Positions 22,178 to 32,506 of a stretch of 64,000 nucleotides of DNA are shown here, one piece after another. The stretch covers positions 496,001-560,000 of the forward strand of contig CAWVNO010001228.1 in NCBI GenBank assembly GCA_963930645.1, read 5' to 3'. Made by a program: the position numbers and the translations under genes. The notes under the pieces are model-generated. The model was not told the origin of the DNA and made no database searches. It was given only the letters and a program-made list of their open reading frames with translations. How positions within the stretch are numbered: position 1 is the stretch's first letter; every line of letters starts with the position of its first letter. The DNA comes from Salticus scenicus (lineage: Eukaryota > Arthropoda > Arachnida > Araneae > Salticidae).

Positions 22178-24057
22178 CAGGGTTGGGTTTTTGCCAGGAC
22201 AGCGGCAAAAAGTGGAAAAAACCAGGCAAAAATTGAAAAAATTGGCAAAAATGGAAAAAATTAGGAAAAGTGGAAAAATAAAATTAGAACAACACAATCC
22301 CTTTCAATTTTCACCCTTTATACTCTGGCACCTCAATGAAAAATTGTTTAAGGATTTTTTAATTTAAAAAGTAATTATAATTAATTAATTAATAATAATA
22401 TATATAACCAGTGTCTGACAAATTCAGGGTGTCAGGAATCAGGGGTGATTGTGACTCAAAGATAAAAACCCTGAAAATTAGAGCCTCAAATTAAAAAACA
22501 CCCAAAATATCACATAATACTCAAACTGATTAGGCCAGAAGCCCTCAATCCTTTTACATTTCATTTACATGTCAATGTCACCTGGATAACAAATGAACAA
22601 CCAATGAAAGCAAAAAATAACTTTATAGCAAATATGAAAATACAGATGGGTTGAGTAAAAACCCTGAAATCAGGGGTAAACCCTGAACACAAATACCCTT
22701 GCGGAGGGTGACTATAAATATCCATTGGTGACCAGTTACGGCAGACTGACAAAAAAAAAAAAAAAATTTCATGCATTTACAATATTTTTTATGTATGTTT
22801 TTGTTTTTTTCTCCCACCTTCTTGTCTTGGTATAAAAGATGACATTGCTGATGTATTGAATGAATAGTATGAGTCTAATATTTTCTGAAAATTTTAACAA
22901 TTATTTCTGTTTTTGAAAGATGTTTTTCCATGAAAGATAAATTCCCATATTTGATAAATCTTCTTACTACTATACTGGTACTTTCTATGTCAACATCTTT
23001 GTGTTAAACAAGATTCAAGCATCATAAACACTATCTAAAGCAAACTATGTTCGAATTTAGAACGAGAATGTTTAAAAGTATGATATTTTTAAAATGGATT
23101 CTCTTTAAAGGAATTCTGTCCTGAAAAATTTATAGACAAATAGTATTTTAAAGCCAAAACTTAAACACTCTCAATATATTTGATGATTATATTAAAGGTA
23201 AAAATAATATTTATTTCTGTGGATTTTTTTTTTTTTTTCCTGAATAGTTTGTTTTTATCTTTATAAATAAAAAAAATAGTTATTTTCTTAAAATTTTCCT
23301 TAGTTCACAATTCAACTGAATAGTTCATTTATTCAATGTAAAATAATATGTGAATGACCTGCATTAATTATGCAATTATGAAATATTAAGTTTTGCTGTG
23401 AGTATTGTCATAGAAATAATTCGCTATTTCTGGCTCCTAAGATATTGAAACTTTGTCCGTCCCTGAACATAACCATAAAAATAAAACTACAAAATTATAT
23501 TTTTATTTTATTGAAGTAAAAAAATCTTAAGTAAGACATATTCAGAGAGAGAGAGTTTATTTGCAATTTACATTTCAGTTCCAAAAAATGCATGGTCAGT
23601 GACTGACTGGCAAATTTTAGAACAGCTGAGTCTATAATTGACTCAATATTTGAATTTTCCCCACTGTAAACAAAAATATGTAATACATTGAAAAACACAA
23701 ATATTATAGCAATTAATTATTGAAGAATATTTCTAATTTAAATATTTTTAAAAATGAAAAAAAATGTTAATTGTTGATGTTAAAAATTTCATTTAAAAAA
23801 AATTTTAGAATGCATTATTTTAATGATTTACATAAGAATCAGTTGATCAAGAGTGTAATTAAATCTCTGGTTTTGATTTGTTAAAATTATGATTTAAACA
23901 TTAAAATCGTGTAATTAAAATCCTTAAAACCCTGTTTCAAATACTGGTAATTTTTGCCACTGGCAAAAATTGTGGCAAAAACTATTTTTGCCGGGGCGGT
24001 TTTTTCTGCGGTTTTTACCATGTTTTTTTCCACTTCGGCAAAAATTGGCCAACCCTG
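22178..24057. mobile_element. 1.88-kb hAT-like element, 8-bp TSD AATAGTAA
   Basis: Starts CAGGGTTGGG and ends CCAACCCTG. Subterminal regions are rich in TTTTTGCC and GGCAAAAA repeats on both sides, the usual transposase-binding pattern of hAT elements. AATAGTAA flanks it exactly (22170-22177 and 24058-24065), and the related repeat at 7894-7901 has one unduplicated copy. No transposase frame is seen, so it is non-autonomous. It carries a dispersed repeat at 22430-22700. Confidence 0.93.
22430..22700 (+). repeat. Dispersed repeat shared with 34535-34835
   Basis: Collinear blocks: ACTCAAAGATAAAAACCCT, AACAACCAATGAAAGCAAAAA, AAAACCCTGAAATCAGG. It is an internal part of the hAT-like element here and lies inside a gypsy remnant in the other location, so the second copy is probably a fragment of the same transposon. 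Confidence 0.65.
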
Positions 24058-24607
24058 AATAGTAATAAACAAATTTCACTTATATTACTTTCTTTTTTTT
24101 TGTAAGTTATGTTTTTATTTTCAGATACAGTATAAGTTATAAGCTTAATGTAGTTTTACATGCTATAGTGATAATTATATCTCCAGAAAAAGAATGTAAG
24201 TCGTATCTACGATGTTCACATTGCTTTAAAAAGTTTACAAGATAAAGTAATAATCTAAAAAGTTTAATATTTTTCATGTCTGCCAATAAATGCGTTAAAA
24301 TATATGCTTGTACTGTATTCGAATTGATCTGGTTACAGTGGTAAGTGCAATTATTAATTACTTTTTTGTTTTCCATTTCAGATTAAAAAAAAAAAAAAAA
24401 TTACCTTCTGTGTGTAACTCTTTAGAGACCTCATAAAAAACTTTTAAGTTTAATTTAGAAATGAAAATCAAACATATCGAGGCGTTTAGAATAATGTTTA
24501 AACTAATATTCATTGTTTTCTACTGTTTCTGGCATTTTAGCATTTTGCTGAAGCTTTTTTTCTGATTTTAGCTTTTTTGCTAAAGAATACCCAGCTTAAA
24601 CCCTGCC

Positions 24608-24856
24608 TTGTCCTAATACATTTCGTAGTAATATATGGAAGTATCATAGCATAGTGAGTTATAAAAAAGCTTCCTTTATTTTATTTATTTTTAATAGCGC
24701 TTCCATTAGCTTAAATAAATTAAAATAAAACATTAAATTATGAATATATAAATTCAAAATAATAAATAATACAATCTAAATAAATTTTAGCTACATAATC
24801 AAATATTACATGTAAATATTTCTTTTTAATTTTATTTTTAATGCTTCTTTATATAG
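24608..24856. other. AT-rich flank, no gene seen
   Basis: AT-rich sequence ending in a polypyrimidine stretch before the acceptor at 24855-24856. Confidence 0.4.
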
Positions 24857-24941
24857 GTTTTCTTTTGCTATATTTTTACCATGCCTTGGCCTCCTGTTTC
24901 AAAGCTACGAGAATGATGACTTGAATTTCAAATATTTTAAT
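24857..24941 (+). CDS. Possible membrane-protein exon (XK-related?), exon a
   Basis: Acceptor CTTTATATAG at the left and donor AAT/GTAAGT at the right bound 85 bases with one frame open throughout. The frame gives a hydrophobic stretch including F-L-P-C-L-G-L-L-F-Q-S followed by an acidic, polar tail. The L-P-x-L-x-x-x-x-Q-S pattern resembles an early transmembrane segment of XK-related proteins. This is a resemblance from memory of the family pattern, not an alignment. It ends in phase 0, which does not join directly to the exon at 26095, so at least one exon would be missing between them. Confidence 0.3.
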
Positions 24942-25438
24942 GTAAGTACTAAAGGATTTTTTTTTTTTCTTTAATGCCATTCAAGTTTTAATCTGTCTTT
25001 TAATCATATTATTTGTTTATTTTTATATTTCCCCTGCTTTTTTATTTTTTTAATGGTGTATAAACTTGAATTTTTTTCCCTCATAAAATATGATTCTCTA
25101 TTATGTACAGTGCTTGTGAAATGTGGTTGCCATTGGTGACCAATGTATTTTATTGTTTTATGAAAACTTGAAGTATTTTATGAAACTGTTTAATGAAAAT
25201 TTAACTAACGTGAAGTTGCAGTCAGCTGTTGATCGTCACTGTTCATCAGATGCACACAAATAAATGATGGGGCCCCCTATTAAAATTTGTATTTTGATGT
25301 ATTGTGCTCCTAGCAGATTTTTTTTTTAAACTTTTTTCTGAATCTTTGTGCTTATCCTTTGAATTGTGTGATGTGTATATATAAATTTTCACCTCAGTCT
25401 GCATATTGGTTATAGCTACAGAGTATTGTTATTATGCC

Positions 25439-25807
25439 CAGGGCCTGATTACCCAAAAGGCTCAGGAAGCACAAGCTTCCCCTCTAAAATCTAAGAGGGG
25501 GCCCCAAAATGACTAAAAACAGGTTCTTGGATTATCTCTTTCATATGTTCACCTTCAGATTGAATTTTTTCTGAGAAAGGTCGCCTAAAGCAAGTTAAAA
25601 ATACTCACTATTTGGGGAAAAATCTGTTATTTAGCCTCAAAAATCTGAATGTTCTTAATTAATCAGTTATACGATTTCAATGTTGTGTGTAGAAACAACC
25701 CAGGTATATGAATGGAAAAAAAAAATAATAAATAAAAATCCGAAATGAAAGGGGGGCCCAGAAATGATACTGAGCTTCCCCTAGCTTCAAAGCTTAATCG
25801 GGCCTTG
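25439..25807. mobile_element. 369-bp hAT MITE
   Basis: Ends CAGGGCCTGATTA and, inverted, CAAGGCCCGATTAAG. Subterminal GGGGGCCCC blocks are present at both sides. The outside sequences share only ATGCC, so the 8-bp duplication has been lost or the right end altered. If exons a and b form a gene, this lies in its intron. Confidence 0.75.
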
Positions 25808-26094
25808 ATGCCAAATTGAATTACAATCACCCGGTATGTAAACTAAAAAGTAGTGATCTTTAATTTGAAAAAAATTCTGTAATCTGCAAAAGACTTGGTC
25901 TGAAAAGTTGCAGATTTCACAAAGTCGACTATTCCAGAATGAGGCTTCAAGGAACGCAACCCAACACAACACCTGCTGCATTGTCAAAAGCTGGCAATTT
26001 AACATATTTTAAAAAGTGTGTTAAATGCAATCATGTAAAAATTAGTCTTGTTACTTTTCCTCCAGAAAAAATCAGTTACGCACTTGCTTTTCAG

Positions 26095-26236
26095 GTATCA
26101 CTTACCTATGGAAGCAAGTTTAGAAATAAACGGTCATTTGGTGTATTTTGCGACCAGATTTTTCATTTTGATGCCTAGAATTCTAATCTTAGGTGCCATA
26201 TTTGTCGCCTGTTTTTTTTCCCCTTATCCAATGTAA
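26095..26236 (+). CDS. Possible XK-related membrane-protein exon b
   Basis: A strong acceptor (CACTTGCTTTTCAG) precedes a frame encoding an amphipathic start and then Y-F-A-T-R-F-F-I-L-M-P-R-I-L-I-L-G-A-I-F-V-A-C-F-F-S before a TAA. The R-F-F-x-x-x-x-R-x-L-x-L-x-x-F-x-x-x-F pattern is reminiscent of the conserved membrane core of XK-related phospholipid scramblases. In a real gene the frame should pass into a further membrane segment; the stop at 26234-26236 means it is a terminal exon, is shifted, or is dead. Other multi-pass membrane families remain possible. Confidence 0.35.
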
Positions 26237-27832
26237 TAACTTTCCCGATCCCATGAGACAGTTCCATGTAAACAAGTCTATTTCATCGTATTCCTCAATC
26301 CTGTTACTGGAGTCATAGATGATTGGCTGTTAAAATAAAGTTCACAAAGACTTTTCAAAGCTATGCTCTCTTGACAAGTAGCTTGGCTGAGATTTCTAAA
26401 TGAAACTGAATCTCTGCCTCTGAACTATATGTGAATATATGAAAAGTTCTACAGTTTCTGTTAATTCTACCATTGAATACTTCCGAAGATAAAAAAAGTG
26501 GGTTCACTCAGTTGAACCTAATAAAAGCTGATGTAAGGAATTGTATCAGTTAACAATTTGTTGATGATCAAATCAAACTGAGCCGATTCTTAATTGAAAG
26601 ATTTCTGTCTAGAAGATGGTATTAAATTATGGTGAATGATGTAGCTTCTCGAGGGAAAATGAATTTGTGATTTTGAAATATGTAAATATTGTCAGTGTAA
26701 TTGTAATTTTTACATAATCACTGTTATTTTTTTTTTATTTTTTTTTTTTGCTCTTTATTTTCTTCTTTTAAACATATTAAATATATATATATTTTTTAAT
26801 ATGTATGTTTAATACTGTCAATCTATTTATATTTTTTATGCAATCTTGCATATTGCATATATATTATTTACAAAGTAATGCCTTTATATATATAATAGAA
26901 AAATACCATTTTAGCATGTATTCATCGAAAAAGATTGAAAAAAAAATCTAATGTCCAAATTTTATCTACTAAATATTTTTGCAATTATTTTTTAATTATA
27001 AAGTTTTGAATGCATGTTTTCGAAAATTTATGACCAGGTTCCAGTTATTGCTATACATGTTATATAAAATTTACAAATAAATATTTCTAAATTTTACTAC
27101 TATAAATTAAAGTAAAAAAAGTTAAGTCCAATTTCATGAAAGTCTGTTTAGCTTAACTGAATAACAACACACATACACACCAAAAAAAAAAAAGTAATAT
27201 TCTGGATTTTTTTTTTTTTTTTCCTTGTATTAAAATGTATGAGTTCAGATATGTAAAAGTGTTCACACTTTTAGTCAAAAAAGCATTTAAAAACTATATA
27301 TATAAATTTTTCAGCATGTATAAGCAGTACCTGGACATGAAATTCTACGAAATAGTCACAAAATTTTACATATAGTTCAAAATATCTTATCTAAATTCCC
27401 CAGTTTTTTTCCCATGTTTTCTAACTCGGCTGTGTTTTATTCATATGAATAAAATATCGTTTGACTGAGCGGATTAATTTCATTAAAGCCAGAAACATAT
27501 TATTTTTTTACCCAAATACTTTTTCCAGTCAGTCAGTTTTATCGCCTGCTATAGATAATTTTATAGTAATAATAAATTTTATTTCCTGGGGGAAAAGGGG
27601 GGGGGTGGATCATCAAAGGGGGTATGAAAAGCTTAAAGTATCCTGGCACAAAAATTTGCTAGTCGGACCCTGTATATAAGTGTACTATAAGAGAGAGAAA
27701 AATCAAACCTTTTAAACATAATAACAAAGAAATTGACAAAACAATTATTTACATATGCTGAACTGTTAAAAAAAATAAAAATGAAAAAGGCAAAAAATGT
27801 TTTTTCTAAAATAGTTTTTTTTTTTTTTTAAG
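26237..27832. other. Intron-like or intergenic AT-rich DNA
   Basis: 26240-26660 has higher complexity than its surroundings and could hold decayed coding sequence (a frame reading Y-F-I-V-F-L-N-P-V-T-G at about 26280). The remainder is AT-rich. At 27590-27680 a G-rich block ends GTCGGACCCTG, which resembles a hAT right end without a partner. Confidence 0.35.
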
Positions 27833-27990
27833 GAGTTGTTAGTGGGTAAAGATTGGACAAAGATCTCGACAACGTCAAGTGAATGTTTCCAGTAGACTTT
27901 ACATATGATTGATGATGAAGTGTCGAATTCGAGCACTGATGGTAGTAAAGATGATGCTGACCCTTCCTCAAAGTGTGCTTAGAGACAGCT
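27833..27990 (+). CDS. Possible terminal exon
   Basis: A T16 tract followed by AAG is a good acceptor. The frame opens E-L-L-V-G-K-D-W-T-K-I-S and stops at TAG 27893-27895; the same frame then resumes with an ATG and 25 acidic, serine-rich codons. An AATAAA lies at about 28142. It could be the end of the gene suggested by the exons at 24857 and 26095, or unrelated. Confidence 0.2.
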
Positions 27991-28471
27991 TATAATATAT
28001 TTACTTTTATATCATTTGTACTTGTTGATACGAAAGTCTATGTAGATAAAAAAGGAATTTTTTCTGAAAAAAAAAAAAAAGTTTTGCATTTTTATTGTTC
28101 ATATTGTATTTGTAATATTTTTCTGTTTTGTTCATACTTTGAAATAAATGCATGCATTAGTACTTTCAAACTTTTGTTCATTTATTTTGTATATTAATTA
28201 ATTTTAATTTCAACGTTCAGTACTTTTTAATTTTAAAGAAAATGTAAAGTTATCTATTTGTGTGCATATTTTCTATGTTTGTGTTATCCATTTCTGCTTA
28301 TTCAGGCATAACCAATCTCATTTGTACCCAGGTGTTGCCAAACTTCCTTAAAATTTGCTGATGCCCTGCTTTAACCATAGATTTTAAATTGATATTAAAT
28401 ATTTGTAAAAGCATTCCAAATAATTAGGGGGAAGAAAACCCAAAATACATTTTTAAAAATCCAAAATACTA

Positions 28472-28502
<31 letters not shown>

Positions 28503-28749
28503 GCGAGTATAATCCGAGTTGAAATTTCAGGCCCTGATTTAAATCTAGTTTTTTTGTTTTAAAGAACAGGTAAATAGAATATTGAAAGCATAAATTATTT
28601 AATTTAAAAAAATTATAACTTTATCAAAAGATTATAGAAATTTTTATTTTTATTCAAATAAATAACTAACCTTTTTCATTTAATAGGTTTTCTTTATTTA
28701 ATTCTTAATTTTCATTTACTTTTATACATTTTAATTTATAGCTTGTATT
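27991..28749. other. Gene-free AT-rich stretch
   Basis: Contains an AATAAA near 28142 and (TTTA)n near 28473. Nothing else recognised. Confidence 0.45.
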
Positions 28750-29242
28750 CAGGGCCGTGCCTACACTTTTAGCCGCCCTCCTAGGCAAAAGATTTTAGCC
28801 GCCATACTAGGCACTAAAATTATTTCCCTCCTTCTGCTTCTGAAAACTATCATTTAAAGCCAAAAACTGCCGGGTTGCCACAGATGAAAAGTTATCAAGT
28901 TTTTTTTTTCTCTGTTTTAAAAATAGGCCAATGGCGTCTGAGTAGTTATGCGCTCAAAACTGGTGGACATGAGGTGCTGGGTTAGATCCCAAGTCGCACT
29001 TGCCGGCCTAGCCGATTGGAGTTTTCCATGGTTTTCTCCGAAACTTGCGTAAATACGGGATAAGACCCCACGGAGGGCACTCCCCGTCAGGTCTAGGACC
29101 TACAGCAGTCAATTGGCCTTATTCCCAAATCCAATCCAATTCTGTTTTTTAAAAAATCTAACAATTTTAGTAAACCTAATTTTTAGCTGAAATTTTGTCA
29201 TTTTTAGCCGGCCGGTCGCCCCACCCCCTAATCACGGCCCTG
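28750..29242. mobile_element. 493-bp hAT MITE carrying a SINE
   Basis: Ends CAGGGCCGTGCCTAC and, inverted, CAGGGCCGTGATTAG. Flanks are CTTGTATT and CTTGTATA (7 of 8 identical). AGCCGCC/AGCCGGCCGG subterminal repeats. A tRNA-derived SINE occupies 28926-29140, so the MITE is older than that SINE insertion. Confidence 0.88.
28926..29140 (+). mobile_element. tRNA-derived SINE, copy 2 (nested)
   Basis: A tRNA-like head with A box TCTGAGTAGTTATGCGC and B box GGGTTAGATCCC is followed by the family body (GGAGTTTTCCATGGTTTTCT, CGTAAATACGGGATAAGACC) and a CCAATCCAA tail. TCTGTTTT-AAAAA sequence on both sides (28911-28925 and 29141-29157) looks like a target duplication that differs by two T. Best preserved head of the three copies. 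Confidence 0.88.
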
Positions 29243-29280
29243 CTTGTATAGACTAAACATACATGCAGTATATATGTGTT

Positions 29281-29420
29281 TTTCTCATAGATTGGAGTGG
29301 AAGGGGAAAACTTGTGGGAAAAATACCAGACCCGTTAATCGAACCTGGGCCTTCTGCTTAACGTGCAGATGCTCTAACCATTGAGCTACCCTGGCTGATA
29401 ACCAGCTCAGCATTTCTCAC
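29281..29420 (-). mobile_element. tRNA-derived SINE with Asn-like anticodon arm
   Basis: The minus strand begins GCCAGGGTAGCTCAATGG with a good A box. The anticodon arm is CTGC-ACGTTAA-GCAG, giving GTT as the middle triplet. The B box is CCAGGTTCGATTA. The T stem and acceptor stem do not pair fully, and the same sequence recurs truncated at 29588-29641, so this is a SINE rather than a tRNA gene. After the head comes the body ATTTTTCCCACAAGTTTTCC and CCACTCCAATCTAT. Confidence 0.7.
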
Positions 29421-29508
29421 ATAATATACGTTGGCAAGGTCACCGAGTCTGCAAACATGCAGCTATTTTAAGTGAAAAATTGATCATGGCACAACTCCAA
29501 TAGGCCAC

Positions 29509-30645
29509 AAAATTTTAATTTAGATATTTTAAACATCAACCTTGAAAATTCATTTCTTATAGATTGGAGTGGAAGGCTGATTATTTATACTATCTGAGTG
29601 AAAAATACCAGAGCCAGAAACTGAACCCAGGCCTTCTGCTTTTTTGGTGATATACATTAGTTTATTTAAGCAGAAGGTTAGGTTCAATTACCGGCTCTGG
29701 TATTTTAGCATGTTTTTATTAACTTCGATTCTTGTTTGTTTGTGTGTTTGTCAAGGACAAATCTTGCAATCGATTTTTAACTAACTTCCCGACTAGCTAG
29801 ATATTTGAAATTTTCAGGACTGCTCACAACACGGTGACAATACATTTTTCTAATAATTTTAGTCAACTATTGCAGGTCCCGCTGCCTTCGGCAGCGCTTA
29901 TATGATTCGACAGAAAATTTATTTAACTAACTTCCCGACTAGATAGACATTTGAAACTTTCAGAATAGTTCAGAACACGGTGAAAAAGCATTTCTTAAAT
30001 ATTTTTAACCAACTGCTCCGGGTTCCTGCTGCCTTCGGCAGCGTTACCAGTACAAAGCTTGTAATCGATTTTTCACTAACTTCTCGACTAGCTAGACATT
30101 TGAAACTTTCAGGATAGCTCAGAATACAGTGACAATATATTTTTTGATACTTTTAGTCAACTGTTTCAGGTCCCTACTGCCTTCGTCAGCGTTTATATGA
30201 TTCAACAGAAAATTTATTTAACTAACTTCCCGACTAGCTAGACATTTGAAACTTTCAGAATACGGTGAAAATGCATTTTTAAAATATTTTTAACCAAATG
30301 TTTCGGGTTCCTGCTGCCTTCAGCAGTGTTACCAGTACAAGGCTTGCAATCGATTTTTCACTAACTTCCCGACTAGCTAGACATTTGAAACTTTTATAAT
30401 AGCTCAAAACACGAGAACAGTGAATTTTTTTTTTTTTCTACTTTTATCCAATTGCGCCGGGTTCCCGCTGCCTTCGGTAGCGTTTATATGATTCAACAGA
30501 AAATTTAAAAACATGGTATATAAAAAGATCTTTTTATCTTGTAATTATTTCACATAATTGGTATAAAAAAGCAGCCTGTCATTCCAATCTACTAGAAGTG
30601 AATTTTCAAGGTTGATGTATAAAATTTCTAAATAAAAATTTATGT
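29509..30645. mobile_element. Foldback element with ~85-bp arms enclosing a satellite
   Basis: The arms 29509-29595 and 30560-30645 are inverted copies (shared blocks ACATCAACCTTGAAAATTCA and TAGATTGGA). Between them are two half-copies of the tRNA-like SINE in opposite orientation (29588-29641 and 29668-29708) and the satellite described at 29745-30500. It may be an element built from two inverted SINE copies. Confidence 0.65.
29745..30500 (+). repeat. ~148-bp satellite with GCTGCCTTCGGCAGC palindrome
   Basis: Five units with a period of about 147-153 bases. Each has TTAACTAACTTCCCGACTAG, CATTTGAAACTTTCAG and a GC-rich palindrome GCTGCC-TTC-GGCAGC (intact in two units, mutated in three). 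Alternate units share either ACCAGTACAAAGCTTG or TATATGATTCAACAG, so the higher-order period is about 300 bases. A single unit reappears at 43677-43750 fused to the 28-nt minisatellite. Confidence 0.88.
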
Positions 30646-30848
30646 ATCTATGAAATAGCTTCAAAAAGTTTTATGCATAGTTCATAAAATTTTGTTTTAT
30701 TCAGAATCACTCTTATGCTATAGTGTATAAATAGCAAATAATGAGGAATTAAGAAGACATCAAAAGGTATTGATACAGCAAAATCTAACTTCAGTTTTTT
30801 TCATGATTACAATGCTAATGTATATTCTAGAAGCAAAAAGTGGCTCAT

Positions 30849-31260
30849 TAGGGGACCACTTCACTCACCGTCGCCATATAAGCCGAAGCTAATATTATTC
30901 TATGGGAAATTTTCTTTATCTTTTAAATTCTGTTTTCACATTCAAAGAATTCTGAACTGTTATATGTATGCTCCTTTTTTAAAAATGTATTTTTTTCATT
31001 TTTACTATTTGATTTCGAAGCTGTAAAATACAAAGTTTTAATATGTGAAATTTTTCATTTTGCAATTTCAAAATAAAATACTAAAAATGAAAAAAACTTC
31101 TCTTTTGAAAAAGGAGCATCAATTTAACAATTGGGAATTTTCTGAATGTAAAAACAGAATTTAAAAATATATATTAGTTAATTACTTATAAGTAAAGAAA
31201 ATTTTCCATAGAATAACATTGCCTCGGGCTTCCGACGAGGGTAAGTGAAGAGGGCCGTTA
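30849..31260. mobile_element. ~410-bp foldback MITE
   Basis: Almost the whole element is an inverted repeat of about 170-200 bases per arm. Shared blocks are CACTTCACTCACC/CTCTTCACTTACC, TTATTCTATGG, AAATTTTCTTTA and TAAATTCTGTTTT. Confidence 0.8.
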
Positions 31261-31301
31261 AGGTTGCACATCAAATTCCCTGTTTCTTCCTTCCTATGTT
31301 A

Positions 31302-31555
31302 TCCTATGGGATTTTTGTTGCTTAGTTTTATAATGATCTATCATTGAAAAATGAAGTTTTTTTTAGCTGAATGAGCTAAAAAAAATTAAATCAATTGATT
31401 AAAAAAATGCTCATTGATTATGTTCAGCGAGTAATATTTGTTAGATATAGAATATTACTCAATTTAATAATTATTGAATATTAAACAGAATACTAAAAGC
31501 TTCATTTTTGAATGAGAGATCCTCATCAAACTAAGCAACAAAAGTTCCATTGAGT
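31302..31555. mobile_element. ~250-bp foldback MITE
   Basis: Arms of about 58 bases (TTTTGTTGCTTAGTTT and CATTGAAAAATGAAG, inverted at 31497-31555) enclose AT-rich DNA. It starts about 40 bases after the previous foldback element. Confidence 0.75.
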
Positions 31556-31691
31556 AATATGTGGAAGAATGGTTGAAACTGACTGGCATACAACCATTAA
31601 TTTTGATGTTCTGAAATGTTAGAAAAAAAAGAAAAAATCATTCAAATCAAAAATCATTTCTCTGAATATATATTCAGATAAAATTCAGATT

Positions 31692-31968
31692 TCCCAATAT
31701 TGATATACATTTTTTGGTGATATACAGTCGCCAGCAAAAGTATCCGAGCATTAGCCAATAATTCTGATATTGAAAAAGTACACTTAATACTGTTTTGTTA
31801 AATACATCCTTGTCAGGTCATGTTCTTAGACTGACTAAGAACATAACTCGACATGGTTTATTTAACAAGGCAGTATGAAGTGTACCTTTTTTGTACAGGG
31901 ATTATTGCTAGTGCTCGAATACTTTTGCTTCCGACTGTTTATCACCAAAAAATATATATCAATACTGG
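31692..31968. mobile_element. Palindromic mariner-like MITE
   Basis: Arms fold along almost their whole length. The central CAGTCGCCAGCAAAAGTATC and its inverted partner (31921-31937) look like Tc1/mariner ends preceded by TA. The match extends outward through TTTTTTGGTGATA and CCCAATATTGATATA, so the true ends may lie farther out than the CAGT core. Confidence 0.65.
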
Positions 31969-32506
31969 GAAACAATATTCACAAATCTAAGAAATTGATA
32001 TTGAAAAGTATCAAAAAATATTATTCAGAAATATTTGAAAAAAATATTTTAGAATATCATGAAGTAATATTCAAAGACCTCAAAAATAGATATAGCTGAA
32101 TATCTAAAAATATTATTCAGAAATATTAGAAAAAAATATTTCTAAATATCCAGAAGCAATATTTGACAATCTCAAAAATTAATATAGCCAAATATTTAAA
32201 AATATTATTCAGAAATATTAGAAAAAGGTATTGAGAAATATCTTGAAAAAATATTCAAAAATCTATAAAATGGATATTGCTAAATATTTAAAAATATTAT
32301 TCAGGAATAACAAAATATAATATCAGGCAATATCTGAAAATGTTATTTAATAATGTCAAAATATAATATTTACAAATGTCTGTAAATATTGGCCAACATT
32401 AATAAATGTCAAAAAATAATATTCCTGGATATCTTTTAGGGGGGGTTCATTTTACGTTGGCCAATATCAAATTTTTATATTGGCCGATATTTTTGTGCTA
32501 CCTGGG
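31969..32506. repeat. ~90-nt tandem repeats ending in an AATATTGGCC-type terminus
   Basis: Units built of AAATATTATTCAGAAATATT, a short variable part and AATATAGCCAAATATTTA repeat about four times to 32345. The right end reads TATTGGCCGATATTTTTGTG then CTACCTGGG, the same terminus as the element at 17272 in opposite orientation. Confidence 0.7.

Larger units (their letters stand above)
21815..24607 (-). repeat. Dispersed repeat, inverted copy split by hAT element
   Basis: The two outer parts (21815-22177 and 24058-24607) together match 7348-8263 in reverse. The middle is the 1880-bp hAT-like insertion. Open frames in the two parts mirror those of the first copy and are not considered genes. 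Confidence 0.85.

Noticed and set aside
21729..24376. Minus-strand open frames around the hAT insertion
   Set aside because: They mirror frames of the 7.3-kb repeat or cross the hAT element; none has a recognisable domain.
27590..27690. Right end of a hAT MITE (GTCGGACCCTG)
   Set aside because: No left end or target duplication could be found.
29323..29398. Functional tRNA-Asn gene
   Set aside because: T stem and acceptor stem do not pair and a truncated copy lies nearby, so it is a SINE head.
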